A stretch of 64,000 nucleotides of DNA from Conexibacter arvalis (GCF_014199525.1 NZ_JACHNU010000010.1:1-64000), one strand, 5' to 3'. Positions 37,549 through 45,982 are shown, counted from the stretch's first letter. The notes: generated by a model from the letters alone, not told the origin. Translations and numbers: made by a program.

Positions 37549-37617
37549 TGCGCCGCTCGCCGCGGGCGGAATGGGACCTGCCGGCGGAGCGCGGGTGGGG
37601 ACAGCCCCACCACGCCG

Positions 37618-38556
37618 CTACGGCAGCAGGACGACCTTGCCGAACTTGGCGCCGGCGGCGAAGCGGTCGTAGGCGGAGGCCGCCTCGAACAGCGGGTAGG
37701 TCGCCGCGACGGGGACGGCGATCGCGCCGCGCTCCACGGCCGGCAGCACCTGCCGCTCGAGCGCGCGGGCCGTCGCCGCCTTCTCCTCCAACGGCCGCGC
37801 GCGCAGCGTCGAGCCGTGGATGCGGCCGCGCTTGGCCATCAGCTTCGCGAGGTTCAGCTCCGCCTTGGCGCCGGCGCCGATCCCGATCACGGCGATCCGC
37901 CCGCCGGTCGCCAGCGCGTCGACGTTCGCGCCGAGGTTGGGCGCGCCGACCAGCTCGAGGATCACGTCGAACGGGCCCTCCTGCTCGAACCCGTCGGGCG
38001 CGATCGCGGTCGCGCCCAGCGCGCCGACCCGCTCCCGCATGGCGGGGTCGCGGACGGTCGCGGTGACGCTGGCGCCGGCCGCGCGCGCGATCTGGATCGC
38101 GGCGGTCCCGACGCCGCCGGCGCCGCCGTGGACGAGCAGCCGCTCGCCCGCGACGAGGCCGGCCTGCGTGACGATCGCGTCGTGGGCGGTCGTGAAGACC
38201 TCCGGGAAGCCGCCGGCGGCCGGCCAGTCGAGCGCGTCGGGCACCGCCATCAGCTGGCGCTCGTGGACGACCGCCAGCTCCGCCTGACCGCCGCCGCCGA
38301 CGATCGCCATCACGCGGTCGCCGAGCGCGAAGCGGGTCGCGCCCGGACCGAGCGCAGCGACCTCGCCCGCCAGCTCGAGCCCCGGTATCTCCTGCGGCGA
38401 GCCGGGCGGCGCCGGGTAGCGGCCGCGACGCTGGAGCATGTCGGCGCCGTTGAGGCCGGCGGCGCGGACGCGGACGAGGACCTCGCCGGCGCCGGGGACG
38501 GGATCGGGATGCTCCGCGACGACGATCTCCCCGTCGCGGATCGTGGCGGCACGCAT
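37618..38556 (-). CDS. NADPH:quinone oxidoreductase-like MDR enzyme
   Basis: 312 residues, full length medium-chain dehydrogenase/reductase of the zinc-free quinone reductase group. Substrate domain at the N-terminus (ATIRDGEIVVAEHPDPVPGA, AAGLNGADMLQRRGRYP), NADPH motif LLVHGGAGGVGTAAIQIARA, then a Rossmann half and VLLP at the C-terminus. No structural zinc cysteines are seen. Likely reduces quinones or enones in the cytosol. Divergent from a lipase gene; a 14-base palindrome lies between them. Confidence 0.88.
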   Translation of the reverse strand: MRAATIRDGEIVVAEHPDPVPGAGEVLVRVRAAGLNGADMLQRRGRYPAPPGSPQEIPGLELAGEVAALGPGATRFALGDRVMAIVGGGGQAELAVVHERQLMAVPDALDWPAAGGFPEVFTTAHDAIVTQAGLVAGERLLVHGGAGGVGTAAIQIARAAGASVTATVRDPAMRERVGALGATAIAPDGFEQEGPFDVILELVGAPNLGANVDALATGGRIAVIGIGAGAKAELNLAKLMAKRGRIHGSTLRARPLEEKAATARALERQVLPAVERGAIAVPVAATYPLFEAASAYDRFAAGAKFGKVVLLP

Positions 38557-38585
38557 GGCGGCGCAGTCTACCCCCGCTTCGACCG

Positions 38586-38599
38586 ACCGACGCGTCGGT
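38586..38599. promoter_or_regulatory. 14-base palindrome, operator candidate
   Basis: ACCGACGCGTCGGT is self-complementary and sits in the 124-bp divergent region between the oxidoreductase start (38556) and the lipase start (38681), 30 bp from the former. Confidence 0.4.
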
Positions 38600-38680
38600 T
38601 CTCGCGCGGGGCGTCCGAGAACTGTGCGAGAGTACGCACGCGTTCAGCAAACCGCTGGGCCGCCGAGGAGAGAGATCGCC

Positions 38681-39484
38681 GTGCACCTGCTGCCGACCAG
38701 CCTTCGATCGCTGCCGCCGATCTGGCGGGAGAGCTCCGTGCCCGCCGAGGCCGCGGCGCTCGTCGTCGACCCGATCTTCCGCGGCCGCGGGATGCCCGCG
38801 GGGCACGGTCGCCCGGTGCTGCTGATCCCCGGCTATCTCGCCGGCGACGCCTCGCTGTCGGCGATGGCGGGCTGGCTCGAGCGCGGCGGCTATCGCGCCG
38901 AGCGCGCCGGCATCCGCCTCAACGTCGGCTGCGGCGGCGCGACGATCGACCGGCTGGAGGCGCGCCTGGAGGCGCTGTCGGCCGCCGCCGGCGATCGCCG
39001 CGTCACGCTGGTCGGGCAGAGCCGCGGCGGCGCCCATGCGCGTGCGCTCGCCGGCCGCCGCCCTGAGCTGGTCAGCGGCGTCGTCACGCTCGGCGCGCCG
39101 CTGATCGACCCGCTGATGGTCCACCCGGTCGTGCGCGCGAACGTCGAGCTGGTCGGTCGGCTGGGGACGCTCGGCGTGCCCGGGCTGCTGCAGACGAGCT
39201 GCAGGGACGGCGCCTGCTGCGAGCCGCTGCGGGAGGCGCTGCGCGCGCCGCTCCCGCCGGAGGTCGGCTACGTCTCGATCTACTCGCGGCGCGACGGCAT
39301 CGTCGACTGGCACGCCTGCCTCGACGAGGGCGCCGACCACGTCGAGGTCGACGCCTCGCACCTCGGCATGGGCTTCCACGCCGAGACCTATCGGCAGATC
39401 GCGGCGGCGCTGCGCCGCTTCCGCGACGCCGAGCTGGAGACCGACGCCCCCGGCCGCGTGCTCCCGCTCGCCGCCGCTGCGTAG
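38681..39484 (+). CDS. alpha/beta hydrolase (lipase-like)
   Basis: 267 residues from GTG 38681, where similarity begins. Ser hydrolase: GRPVLLIPGYLAGDASLSAM near the start, nucleophile elbow VTLVGQSRGGAHARALAG (GxSxG), GVVTLGAPLIDPL, acid in YSRRDGIVDW, catalytic His in DASHLGMGFH. The pattern resembles triacylglycerol lipase-like and PGAP1-type esterases. Three cysteines around TSCRDGACCE may form a disulfide, but no signal peptide is evident, so localisation is uncertain. Confidence 0.82.
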   Translation: MHLLPTSLRSLPPIWRESSVPAEAAALVVDPIFRGRGMPAGHGRPVLLIPGYLAGDASLSAMAGWLERGGYRAERAGIRLNVGCGGATIDRLEARLEALSAAAGDRRVTLVGQSRGGAHARALAGRRPELVSGVVTLGAPLIDPLMVHPVVRANVELVGRLGTLGVPGLLQTSCRDGACCEPLREALRAPLPPEVGYVSIYSRRDGIVDWHACLDEGADHVEVDASHLGMGFHAETYRQIAAALRRFRDAELETDAPGRVLPLAAAA

Positions 39485-39489
39485 CGCCC

Positions 39490-40251
39490 TCAGGGCGTCA
39501 TCAGCGCGATCGGCAGCGCGAGGCCGGCGGCGCGGCGCAGCGAGGCGATCCGCCGGCCCGGCTGGACGGCGTCGCGGATCGGGCTGACGCGGTCGCCGAG
39601 ATCGGCGACGGCGGCGTCGAGGTCGGCGCAGCGCAGCGCCAGGCCCCAGAAGATCGCCGGCCGCTCCGCGTCGCCGCTGCGCGCGACGACCTCCGCGGGC
39701 TCCTGGACGACCTCGACGATCTCGGCGCCGAGCCGGAAGAACGCCTGGCGCGGCGCGCCGGTCGGCGTCGGCTGCTCGCGGACCCGGCGCAGGCCGAGCC
39801 CTGCCGCCTCGAACGCCGCGATCGTGCGGTCGAGCGCAGGCGAGATGACGACGACGTGATCGATCGCCTCGACGCCGTTGGCGTGGGCGGGAGCGGCGGG
39901 GCGGTCGGCAGCCGCGCGCTCCCCGGAGCGAGCGGCGCCGGCGGCAGGCGAACCGGCGCCGGCGGTCGCGACGCCACCGGCGGACGGACCGCCGTCGCCG
40001 GACGGAGCGGCGCCGACGACGCCTGCGTCGCGTCCGTCGGCGCGTACCGTGGCGAGGCCGTCGAGGCCGCGATCGCCAGCCGCGTCGGCGAGCCCGCGCA
40101 GCGTCCAGGAGACCAGGCCGCGGCCGGCCGCGCGGCCGGCGAGGCGGAGGTCGACCGCGCCGATCCGGCAGCGGTCGCCGTCGACGGCGAAGCCGAGCGC
40201 GGCCCAGGCGCCCGGCTCGTCGGCGACCGTCAGCTCCTCGATCGTCACCAT
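39490..40251 (-). CDS. VOC/glyoxalase-like domain protein
   Basis: 253 residues. Half 1 (TIEELTVADEPGAWAALGFA, RIGAVDLRLAG) and half 2 (NGVEAIDHVVVISPALDRTI, AFEAAGLGLRRVRE, QAFFRLGAEIVEVVQEP) form a paired beta-alpha-beta-beta-beta fold. They are joined by a 40-residue Ala/Gly/Pro/Ser linker. The second half keeps the metal-ligand positions (IDHV, EIVEVV). Substrate unknown. Converges with the lipase gene and precedes nothing on its own strand; an rRNA methyltransferase gene lies upstream, 42 bp away, so co-transcription is likely. Confidence 0.72.
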   Translation of the reverse strand: MVTIEELTVADEPGAWAALGFAVDGDRCRIGAVDLRLAGRAAGRGLVSWTLRGLADAAGDRGLDGLATVRADGRDAGVVGAAPSGDGGPSAGGVATAGAGSPAAGAARSGERAAADRPAAPAHANGVEAIDHVVVISPALDRTIAAFEAAGLGLRRVREQPTPTGAPRQAFFRLGAEIVEVVQEPAEVVARSGDAERPAIFWGLALRCADLDAAVADLGDRVSPIRDAVQPGRRIASLRRAAGLALPIALMTP

Positions 40252-40292
40252 CGCGGCGGCGATGCTACCGCCGCCGCGCCGCCGATCCGCCG

Positions 40293-41666
40293 CTACGCGC
40301 GCTCCAGCAGCGCGACGCACTCGATGTGCGGCGTCTGCGGGAACATGTCGACCGGCCGCACGCGCCGCAGCACGTAGCCGGCCTCGACCAGCTGCGCGGC
40401 GTTCGGCGCCAGCGTCGTCGGGTTGCAGGAGATGTAGACGACGCGCTTGGGGGCCGCGTCGATGATCCGTCTGACGACCTTCTGCGAGAGGCCCGCCCGC
40501 GGCGGGTCGACGACGACCGTGTCGGGCGTGCCGGCCTTCGCGACCAGCTCTCTCAACGCGGTGCGCACGTCGCCGGCGAAGAAGCGGGCGTTGTCGATCT
40601 CGTTCAGCTTCGCGTTGGCGATCGCGTCGGCGATCGCCGGCTCGACGATCTCCAGCCCCCACAGCTCGCCGGCGCGCGGCGCCATCGTCAGGCCGACGGT
40701 GCCGATCCCGCAGTAGAGGTCGTAGAGCCGCTCGAAGCCGGCCAGCCCGGCGTACTCGCCGGCGAGGCCGTAGAGCTTCTCGGCCATCTCCGTGTTGACC
40801 TGGAAGAAGGCGTGCGGCGAGATGCGGAAGGTCATCCCGTTCAGCTCCTCCTCCAGGTAGTCGGTCCCGGAGATGAGCGTCGTCTCCCCGCTGGTCGTCG
40901 TCTCGCCGAGGCCGTCGTACTGGGTCCACAGCAGGCCGTCGGCGTCGACGGCGTCGGCGAACGCCTCCTCGTCGAGCCGCCCCGGCATCGTCACGAGCCG
41001 GACCTGGAACTGACCGGTGCGACGCCCCTCGCGCACGACGCAGTTGCGCAGGAAGCCGCGACGGGTGCGGCGGTCGTACGGCTCCAGCCCCTGCTGCCTG
41101 CAGAAGGCGAGCACCTGCTCGCGAATCGCGTTGCCGCGCTCGGAGGCCAGCAGGCAGTCGTCGATCGGGACGATCCTGTCCCACTCGCCGGGCGCGTGGA
41201 AGCCGAAGACCAGCTCGCCTCTCTCGGCCGTCCCCTCGGTCCCGAACGAGTACTCGAGCTTGTTGCGGTAGCGCCACGTCTCGACCGCCGGGACGATCGG
41301 CTCCAGCTCGAAGCCGCCGAGCTTGCCGAGACGGCGCAGCGCGTCGTCGACCTGGCGGGCCTTGATCTCCAACTGCCGCTCGTACGGCATCACCTGCCAC
41401 GGCGCGCCCGGATGCTGCGCGAGCGGCGCGATCCGGTCGGGGCTCGGCTCCAGCACCTCGGTCGTTATCGCCTCGCCGTAGTCGCGCTTGGTCTTGGTGA
41501 CCTTCGCACGCACCCTGTCGCCGGGGATCGCGCCGTGCACGAACAGGACGTATCCCTCGTGGCGCGCGACGCCGTTGCCGCCGAAGGCGAGGTCGTCGAT
41601 CGTCAGCTCGAGCTCGGCGAACCGGGGCGGGCGCTGCTTGCGTGGGGTGGCTGGAGGCGTGCTCAT
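40293..41666 (-). CDS. 23S rRNA (uracil-C5)-methyltransferase, RlmD/RlmCD family
   Basis: 457 residues from ATG 41666. An N-terminal TRAM domain (ELELTIDDLAFGGNGVARHE, YVLFVHGAIPGDRVRAKVTK) is followed by the Rossmann methyltransferase: LYCGIGTVGLTMAPRAGELW binds SAM, TVVVDPPRAGLSQKVVR is motif IV, and ISCNPTTLAPN holds the catalytic Cys that attacks C6 of uracil. FRISPHAFFQVNTEMAE is also typical. The Fe-S cysteines of RlmD (C-x5-C-x2-C) are not evident, so RlmCD-like is safer. Divergent from an M3-like peptidase; their starts are 24 bp apart. Confidence 0.88.
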   Translation of the reverse strand: MSTPPATPRKQRPPRFAELELTIDDLAFGGNGVARHEGYVLFVHGAIPGDRVRAKVTKTKRDYGEAITTEVLEPSPDRIAPLAQHPGAPWQVMPYERQLEIKARQVDDALRRLGKLGGFELEPIVPAVETWRYRNKLEYSFGTEGTAERGELVFGFHAPGEWDRIVPIDDCLLASERGNAIREQVLAFCRQQGLEPYDRRTRRGFLRNCVVREGRRTGQFQVRLVTMPGRLDEEAFADAVDADGLLWTQYDGLGETTTSGETTLISGTDYLEEELNGMTFRISPHAFFQVNTEMAEKLYGLAGEYAGLAGFERLYDLYCGIGTVGLTMAPRAGELWGLEIVEPAIADAIANAKLNEIDNARFFAGDVRTALRELVAKAGTPDTVVVDPPRAGLSQKVVRRIIDAAPKRVVYISCNPTTLAPNAAQLVEAGYVLRRVRPVDMFPQTPHIECVALLERA

Positions 41667-41675
41667 GCGGACGCT

Positions 41676-41681
41676 TAGGAT
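41676..41681 (+). promoter_or_regulatory. -10 box TAGGAT
   Basis: Nine bases before ATG 41691. The opposite strand carries a weaker TAAGCG box (41672-41677) for the methyltransferase gene, overlapping it. Confidence 0.45.
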
Positions 41682-41690
41682 GGCAGGCTC

Positions 41691-43211
41691 ATGGAACTGG
41701 CCGCGTACCGGGAGCAGGCGGAGGCGTTCGTCGCCGAGCTGGGCGACGCATACCACCGTCACTACGCCGGCCTCGACGACGGCTTCGCGGTCGAGGAGAT
41801 CTACGCGCGCCACGCCGCGCTCTTCAGCCGCGAGGCCGTCGAGCGGCTCGGCGAGGCGGCGGCCGCCGCGGACGACGTCGCCACGGCCGGAGCCGGGGGC
41901 GAGGACGCGGCGCGCCGGCTGCGGATGCTGCGCGACTTCGCCGTCGAGGGACATCTCGGCCGCGCGACGGCCGCGCTGGCCGAGCGGCTCGCCGAGCGCG
42001 AGGCCGGCCTGCGACTCGACGTCGGCGGCACGATGCTCGGCTTCCGCGAGTCGGCGGTCGCGCAGGCCAACGAGCCCGACCGCGAGCGGCGGCTCGCGAT
42101 CGAGCGAGCGCGGCTGGAGGCGACGGCCGAGGCGCTCAACCCGCTCCACCGCGAGGCGCTCGAGCGCACGCGCGAGCTGACGGCCGCGCTCGGCTGGCCG
42201 AGCTACCGCGCGCTCTGCGCCGAGCTGAAGGGGCTCGACCTCGCGTCGCTGTCGCGCCAGACCGAAGCGTTCCTGGAGGCGACCGACGCCGCCTACGGCG
42301 ACGTGCTCGCGCCGGCGGTCGAGCGGACCGTCGGGGTGCCGCTCGCGCGGCTGGCACGCGCCGACCTGCCGTGGTTCTTCCGCGCGCGCGACGAGGACTC
42401 GGCCTTCCCGGCCGAGCGGCTGCTCGGCGCCTACGAGGCGACGCTCGCCGGGATGGGCCTGGAGGCGACCGCCGGCGGCCGCGTCCTGCTCGACGTCGAG
42501 CCGCGCCCGCGCAAGTCGCCGCGCGCCTTCTGCGTCGCGGTGAGAGCCCCGCGCGACGTGCGGCTGGTCGTCGCGCCGGTCGGCGGGCGCGACGACTACG
42601 TCGCGCTGCTGCACGAGGGCGGCCACGCGCAGCACTTCGCGCACGTCGACGAGTCGCTCGCGTTCGAGTACCGCCACCTCGGCGACAACGCGGTGACCGA
42701 GGCGTTCGCCTTCCTCTTCGACCACCTCGCCGAGGACCCCGAGTGGCTGCGCCGGCGGCTCGGCGTGCGCGACGACGACGGCGCGCTCGCCGTGCACGCG
42801 CGCGCCGCGCGGCTCGTCTACCTGCGGCGCTACTGCGCGAAGCTCGCCTACGAGCTGGTCGCCCACGGCGAGGAGCCGCCGGGCGACGCGCTGCTGGCCG
42901 ACGTCTACGCCCGCGCGCTGTCGGGCGCGATCGGCGTCGCGTGGCCGACCGAGACCCATCTCGCCGACATGGACGACGGCTTCTACGTCGCCGCCTACCT
43001 GCGCGCCTGGGCGCTGGAGACCCACCTGCGCCGCTGGCTGCGCGACCGCTTCGGCGGCGCCTGGTTCGAGGTGCCCGAGGCGGGTGCCGCGCTGCGCGCG
43101 CTGTGGCGGGAGGGTCAGCGCCTGACGGCCGAGGAGCTGCTCGCGTCGTTGACCGGCGAGACGCTCGACTTCGGCATGCTCGCCGCCGACCTCGGCCTCG
43201 CGCCGGCCTGA
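41691..43211 (+). CDS. zinc metallopeptidase, M3-like
   Basis: 506 residues, mostly helical. The zinc motif is HEGGHAQHFAHVDE, with the third ligand Glu expected in GDNAVTEAFAFLFDH about 30 residues later; this is the gluzincin pattern of oligopeptidase M3 relatives. The C-terminal region (AYELVAHGEEPPGDALLADV, AYLRAWALETHLRRWL) is typical of such exclusively helical, clam-shaped peptidases. No signal peptide, so a cytosolic oligopeptidase or carboxypeptidase is likely. Leaderless start. Confidence 0.82.
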   Translation: MELAAYREQAEAFVAELGDAYHRHYAGLDDGFAVEEIYARHAALFSREAVERLGEAAAAADDVATAGAGGEDAARRLRMLRDFAVEGHLGRATAALAERLAEREAGLRLDVGGTMLGFRESAVAQANEPDRERRLAIERARLEATAEALNPLHREALERTRELTAALGWPSYRALCAELKGLDLASLSRQTEAFLEATDAAYGDVLAPAVERTVGVPLARLARADLPWFFRARDEDSAFPAERLLGAYEATLAGMGLEATAGGRVLLDVEPRPRKSPRAFCVAVRAPRDVRLVVAPVGGRDDYVALLHEGGHAQHFAHVDESLAFEYRHLGDNAVTEAFAFLFDHLAEDPEWLRRRLGVRDDDGALAVHARAARLVYLRRYCAKLAYELVAHGEEPPGDALLADVYARALSGAIGVAWPTETHLADMDDGFYVAAYLRAWALETHLRRWLRDRFGGAWFEVPEAGAALRALWREGQRLTAEELLASLTGETLDFGMLAADLGLAPA

Positions 43212-43277
43212 CGCTACCCTGCGCGGCGCTCCGCCCGCTCCAACCCAGCTGGTGTAGATCCGGCCCAGTCGGCGCGG

Positions 43278-43283
43278 TAGCGT
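43278..43283 (+). promoter_or_regulatory. -10 box TAGCGT
   Basis: Seven bases before ATG 43291. Confidence 0.45.
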
Positions 43284-43290
43284 GGGCGGC

Positions 43291-43728
43291 ATGAGCGAGA
43301 CGAGGAGCGGGGCCCTGCCACTGACCGGCGGCTGCAACTGCGGCGCGGTGCGGTTCGAGGTGCGGGCGCCGTTCGAGACCGCCGGCTACTGCCACTGCGT
43401 CCGCTGTCAGCGACGGTCCGGCTGCGCGTCGTCGCCCGGCGGGATGGTGTCGGCGGCGCAGTTCGCGGTCGTCGCCGGCGCGGACGTCGTCGCGACGTGG
43501 CGGCCGGAGGGCGGCAAGCCGAAGTCGTTCTGCGCGCGCTGCGGCGGCCACCTCTTCTCGGGCGACCCGCACGGCGGCGCGGAGGAGACGATCGGGGTGC
43601 GGCTCGGCGCGCTCGACGGCGACCCCGGCATCCGGCCGCAGTGGCATCAGTGGGTCGCCTCCGCACCCGCGTGGGAGCCGCTGCCCGACGACGGGCTGCC
43701 GCGCTTCGACGGCCCGCGGCCGCGCTGA
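43291..43728 (+). CDS. GFA-family (glutathione-dependent formaldehyde-activating-like) zinc protein
   Basis: 145 residues. The GFA zinc sites are complete: GGCNCGAVRFEV, then GYCHCVRCQRRSG, then FCARCGGHLFS. The family is named for the glutathione-dependent formaldehyde-activating enzyme, but most members are of unknown function and actinobacteria generally lack glutathione, so a different thiol or carbonyl substrate is likely (inference). ATG 43291 has a -10 box seven bases upstream. A 25-bp repeat array begins about 30 bases past the stop. Confidence 0.85.
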   Translation: MSETRSGALPLTGGCNCGAVRFEVRAPFETAGYCHCVRCQRRSGCASSPGGMVSAAQFAVVAGADVVATWRPEGGKPKSFCARCGGHLFSGDPHGGAEETIGVRLGALDGDPGIRPQWHQWVASAPAWEPLPDDGLPRFDGPRPR

Positions 43729-43761
43729 GCGCGGCGAAGGGGACGGAGGGCGCGCGGCCGG

Positions 43762-43886
43762 GAACGCGCGGCGGGCCGGCGGTCGCGAACGCGCGGCGGG
43801 CGCACGGCGGTGAACGCGCGGCAGGCGCACGGCCCCGAACGCGCGGCGGGCGCACGGCGGTGAACGCGCGGCAGGCGCACGGCCCC
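43762..43886. repeat. tandem repeat, five 25-bp units
   Basis: Units start at 43762, 43787, 43812, 43837 and 43862, each beginning GAACGCGCGGC. Two unit types alternate (ending CGGCGGT or CGGCCCC), so 43787-43836 and 43837-43886 are identical 50-bp copies. A sixth partial unit starts at 43887. The unit length is not a multiple of three and no gene covers it. Confidence 0.9.
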
Positions 43887-43895
43887 GAACGCGAA

Positions 43896-43920
43896 GCGGC
43901 CGCGCTGGGAGCGCGGCCGC
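43896..43920. terminator. 11-bp hairpin, bidirectional terminator candidate
   Basis: GCGGCCGCGCT (43896-43906) and AGCGCGGCCGC (43910-43920) pair perfectly around GGG, between two convergent genes. Confidence 0.6.
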
Positions 43921-43971
43921 TGTCGCGTGATGACGGCCGGGCGGAGGGCCGCCGCCGTGGAGCTCAGTCGC

Positions 43972-45018
43972 TCAGCCGAGCCTTCTCTCGACCGCTCGCC
44001 GCGCCTTCTCGGCGTGCTGGACGAGCTTGTCGACCGACTCGGCGCGGCGCGACTTCGCGCTGCGCTCCTCGAGCCTGCGCGACAGCGCCTCGAGCTGGTC
44101 GATGCCCTTGCCGAGCAGCTCGTCGAGGTTGGCGAGCACGTCGTCGGTCTGCTCGCGCCCGCGACGGACGAGCTCGGAGACGAGGTCGTTGGCGTCTCCC
44201 CTCGTCACGCGGCCCCTCTCGACGGCCTCGTCCATCGCCTCCTGGATCCGGTCGGCGGCGAGCATCACGAGGTTCATCGGCTCGAGCACCCGGTCGGAGA
44301 GCTGCTCGCGGATCGCGCCGACGACCTGCGAGATCGCGTCGCCGTCGCCGTTCGCGCGGACGCTGGAAGCGGCCTCTCTGACGGCGGCGGCCGCGTCGAC
44401 CGCGGGTGCGGCTCTTCTGACGGCCGGTCTTCTCGCGGCCGGTCTTCTGGCAGCTCGTCTGGCGGCCGGTCTTCTCGCGAGCGCTCTTCTCGCCGCCGGT
44501 CTTCTCGTCGCCGCTCTTCTCGCGGCCGGTCTTCTCGCCGCCGCTCTTCTCGCGGCCGCTCTTGTCGCGGCCGGTCTTCTCGCCGCCGCTCTCCTCGCGG
44601 CCGCTCTTCTCGCCGCCGGTCTTCTCGCCGCCGCTGTTCTCGCGACCGCTCTTCTCGCCGCCGCTCTTGTGGCGACCGCTCTTCTCGCCGCCGCTCTTGT
44701 GGCGACCGCTCTTCTCGCCGCCGCTCTTCTCGCGGCCGGTCTACTTGCCGCCGCTCTTGTGGCGACCGCTCTTCTCGCCGCCGCTCTTCTCGCGGCCGGT
44801 CTACTTGCCGCCGCTCTTCTCGCGGCCGGTGCTCTTCTCGTCGCCGCTCTCGGCGATCTCTCCGCTGCAGCGCCTCTGGCCGTTCTCGCGGCGGGCGCTC
44901 TCGCGGCGGGTCTTCTGGTCGCCGTCGCTCTTCTCGGCGTCGCTCTCGCGGCCGCCGATCTGCGCGCAGTCGCTCTTCTAGCGGCGGCGGACGATACGGG
45001 GGACTTCGGCTGCGGCAT
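43972..45018 (-). CDS. Ala/Arg-rich histone-like protein with phasin-like C-terminus
   Basis: 348 residues. About residues 10-205 are repeats of AARR type (AAARRAVATRAAARRAVATR), almost only Ala, Arg, Thr and Pro, resembling histone H1 tails and expected to bind nucleic acid. Arginine there is nearly always AGA. The C-terminal 140 residues are a helical domain (ISQVVGAIREQLSDRVLEPM; ERGRVTRGDANDLVSELVRR; GREQTDDVLANLDELLGKGI) of the kind annotated as phasin-like or polyhydroxyalkanoate granule-associated. The order is the reverse of PhaF of Pseudomonas, where the phasin part comes first. A role linking granules or the nucleoid is inference. Confidence 0.75.
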   Translation of the reverse strand: MPQPKSPVSSAAARRATARRSAAARATPRRATATRRPAARAPAARTARGAAAERSPRAATRRAPAARRAAASRPAARRAAARRAVATRAAASRPAARRAAARRAVATRAAARRAVATRAAARRAVARTAAARRPAARRAAARRAAARRPAATRAAARRAAARRPAARRAATRRPAARRALARRPAARRAARRPAARRPAVRRAAPAVDAAAAVREAASSVRANGDGDAISQVVGAIREQLSDRVLEPMNLVMLAADRIQEAMDEAVERGRVTRGDANDLVSELVRRGREQTDDVLANLDELLGKGIDQLEALSRRLEERSAKSRRAESVDKLVQHAEKARRAVERRLG

Positions 45019-45086
45019 GACGGCTCCTCAGAAGCATGGTGGAACGACCGGTCGGCGCGAGGCTACCGCAGCGGGAAGAAGAGCAG

Positions 45087-45959
45087 CTACCGAACCAGCA
45101 GTTCGAGCAGGGCTTTTTGCGCGTGGCGACGGTTCTCGGCCTGGTCCCAGATGCGCTGGCGGTCGCCGTACAGGACCTCAGCGGTGATCTCGTCGCCGGG
45201 GTGCGCGGGCAGGTCGTGGAGGGCGACCGCGTCGTCGGCCGCGAGATCGAGCAGGGCGTCGTCGACGCGGTAGTCGGCGAGCGCGGCGCGACGCTCCGCG
45301 GCCGTCTCCTCGTCGCCCATGCTGACCCACACGTCGGTGTAGACGACGTTGGCGCCGCGCACCGCCTCGGCCGGGTCCTCGAACAGCTCCGCGCCGATCC
45401 CGTCCTCCAGCTGGTAACCCTCCGGCGCGGCGACGCGGATCTCCGCGCCGGCGCGCGAGCCGACGATCGCGAGCGAGCGGGCGACGTTGTTGCCGTCGCC
45501 GACGTAGGTGAGGACGACGCCGTCGAGCGTGCCGAACGTCTCCTTCACCGTGACGAGATCGGCGAGCGCCTGACAGGGGTGATGGCCGGCCGTCAGCATG
45601 TTGAAGACCGGGACGGTCGCGTACTGCGCAAGCTCCTCGATCAGCTCGTCGCCGTGGGTGCGGATGCCGAACGCGGCGACGTGACGCGAGAGGACGTAGG
45701 CGGTGTCGCGGACCGGCTCGCCGCGGCTCAGCTGCATCTCGTCGGGGCGCAGGATCACCGGGTTGCCGCCGAGCTCGAAGACGCCGGTCTCGAACGAGAG
45801 GCGGGTGCGCGTCGACGGCTTCTGGAAGATCAGCCCGACGCTCTTGCCCTCCAGCGCGCGCGACGCGTGCGGCGCCGCCTTCAGCTCGATCGCGCGGTCG
45901 ATCAGCGCGATCAGCTCGTCTCTGCTCAGCTCTGCTCCGGTGAGGAAGTGGCGCGGCAC
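45087..45959 (-). CDS. argF: ornithine carbamoyltransferase
   Basis: 290 residues from GTG 45959. Carbamoyl-phosphate site STRTR in FQKPSTRTRLSFE, NMLTAGHHPCQALADL, ornithine loop VWVSMGDEE, all present. One key position differs: the usual HCLP motif reads HDLPAHPGDEI, so the Cys that contacts ornithine is Asp (codon 45213-45215). The length is slightly short of the usual 305-330. It converts ornithine plus carbamoyl phosphate to citrulline in arginine synthesis. TACACT (complement of 45967-45972) lies 7 bases before the start. No other arg genes are in the window. Confidence 0.85.
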   Translation of the reverse strand: MPRHFLTGAELSRDELIALIDRAIELKAAPHASRALEGKSVGLIFQKPSTRTRLSFETGVFELGGNPVILRPDEMQLSRGEPVRDTAYVLSRHVAAFGIRTHGDELIEELAQYATVPVFNMLTAGHHPCQALADLVTVKETFGTLDGVVLTYVGDGNNVARSLAIVGSRAGAEIRVAAPEGYQLEDGIGAELFEDPAEAVRGANVVYTDVWVSMGDEETAAERRAALADYRVDDALLDLAADDAVALHDLPAHPGDEITAEVLYGDRQRIWDQAENRRHAQKALLELLVR

Positions 45960-45966
45960 GCGCGCC

Positions 45967-45972
45967 AGTGTA
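45967..45972 (-). promoter_or_regulatory. -10 box TACACT of argF
   Basis: Minus strand, 7 bases before GTG 45959. Overlaps by two bases the opposite-strand box at 45971-45976. Confidence 0.5.
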
Positions 45973-45976
45973 CGTT
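45971..45976 (+). promoter_or_regulatory. -10 box TACGTT of the EEP gene
   Basis: Plus strand, 6 bases before GTG 45983. Confidence 0.45.
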
Positions 45977-45982
45977 CCCGAC

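Noticed and set aside
43762-43886. Possible CRISPR array
   Set aside because: Units are directly adjacent with no unique spacers and the period is 25 bp; it is a minisatellite.
44405-44960. Tandem DNA repeat of the cttctcgc type
   Set aside because: It is the coding sequence of the Ala/Arg-rich domain, in frame throughout, with AGA-AGA codon pairs explaining the pattern.
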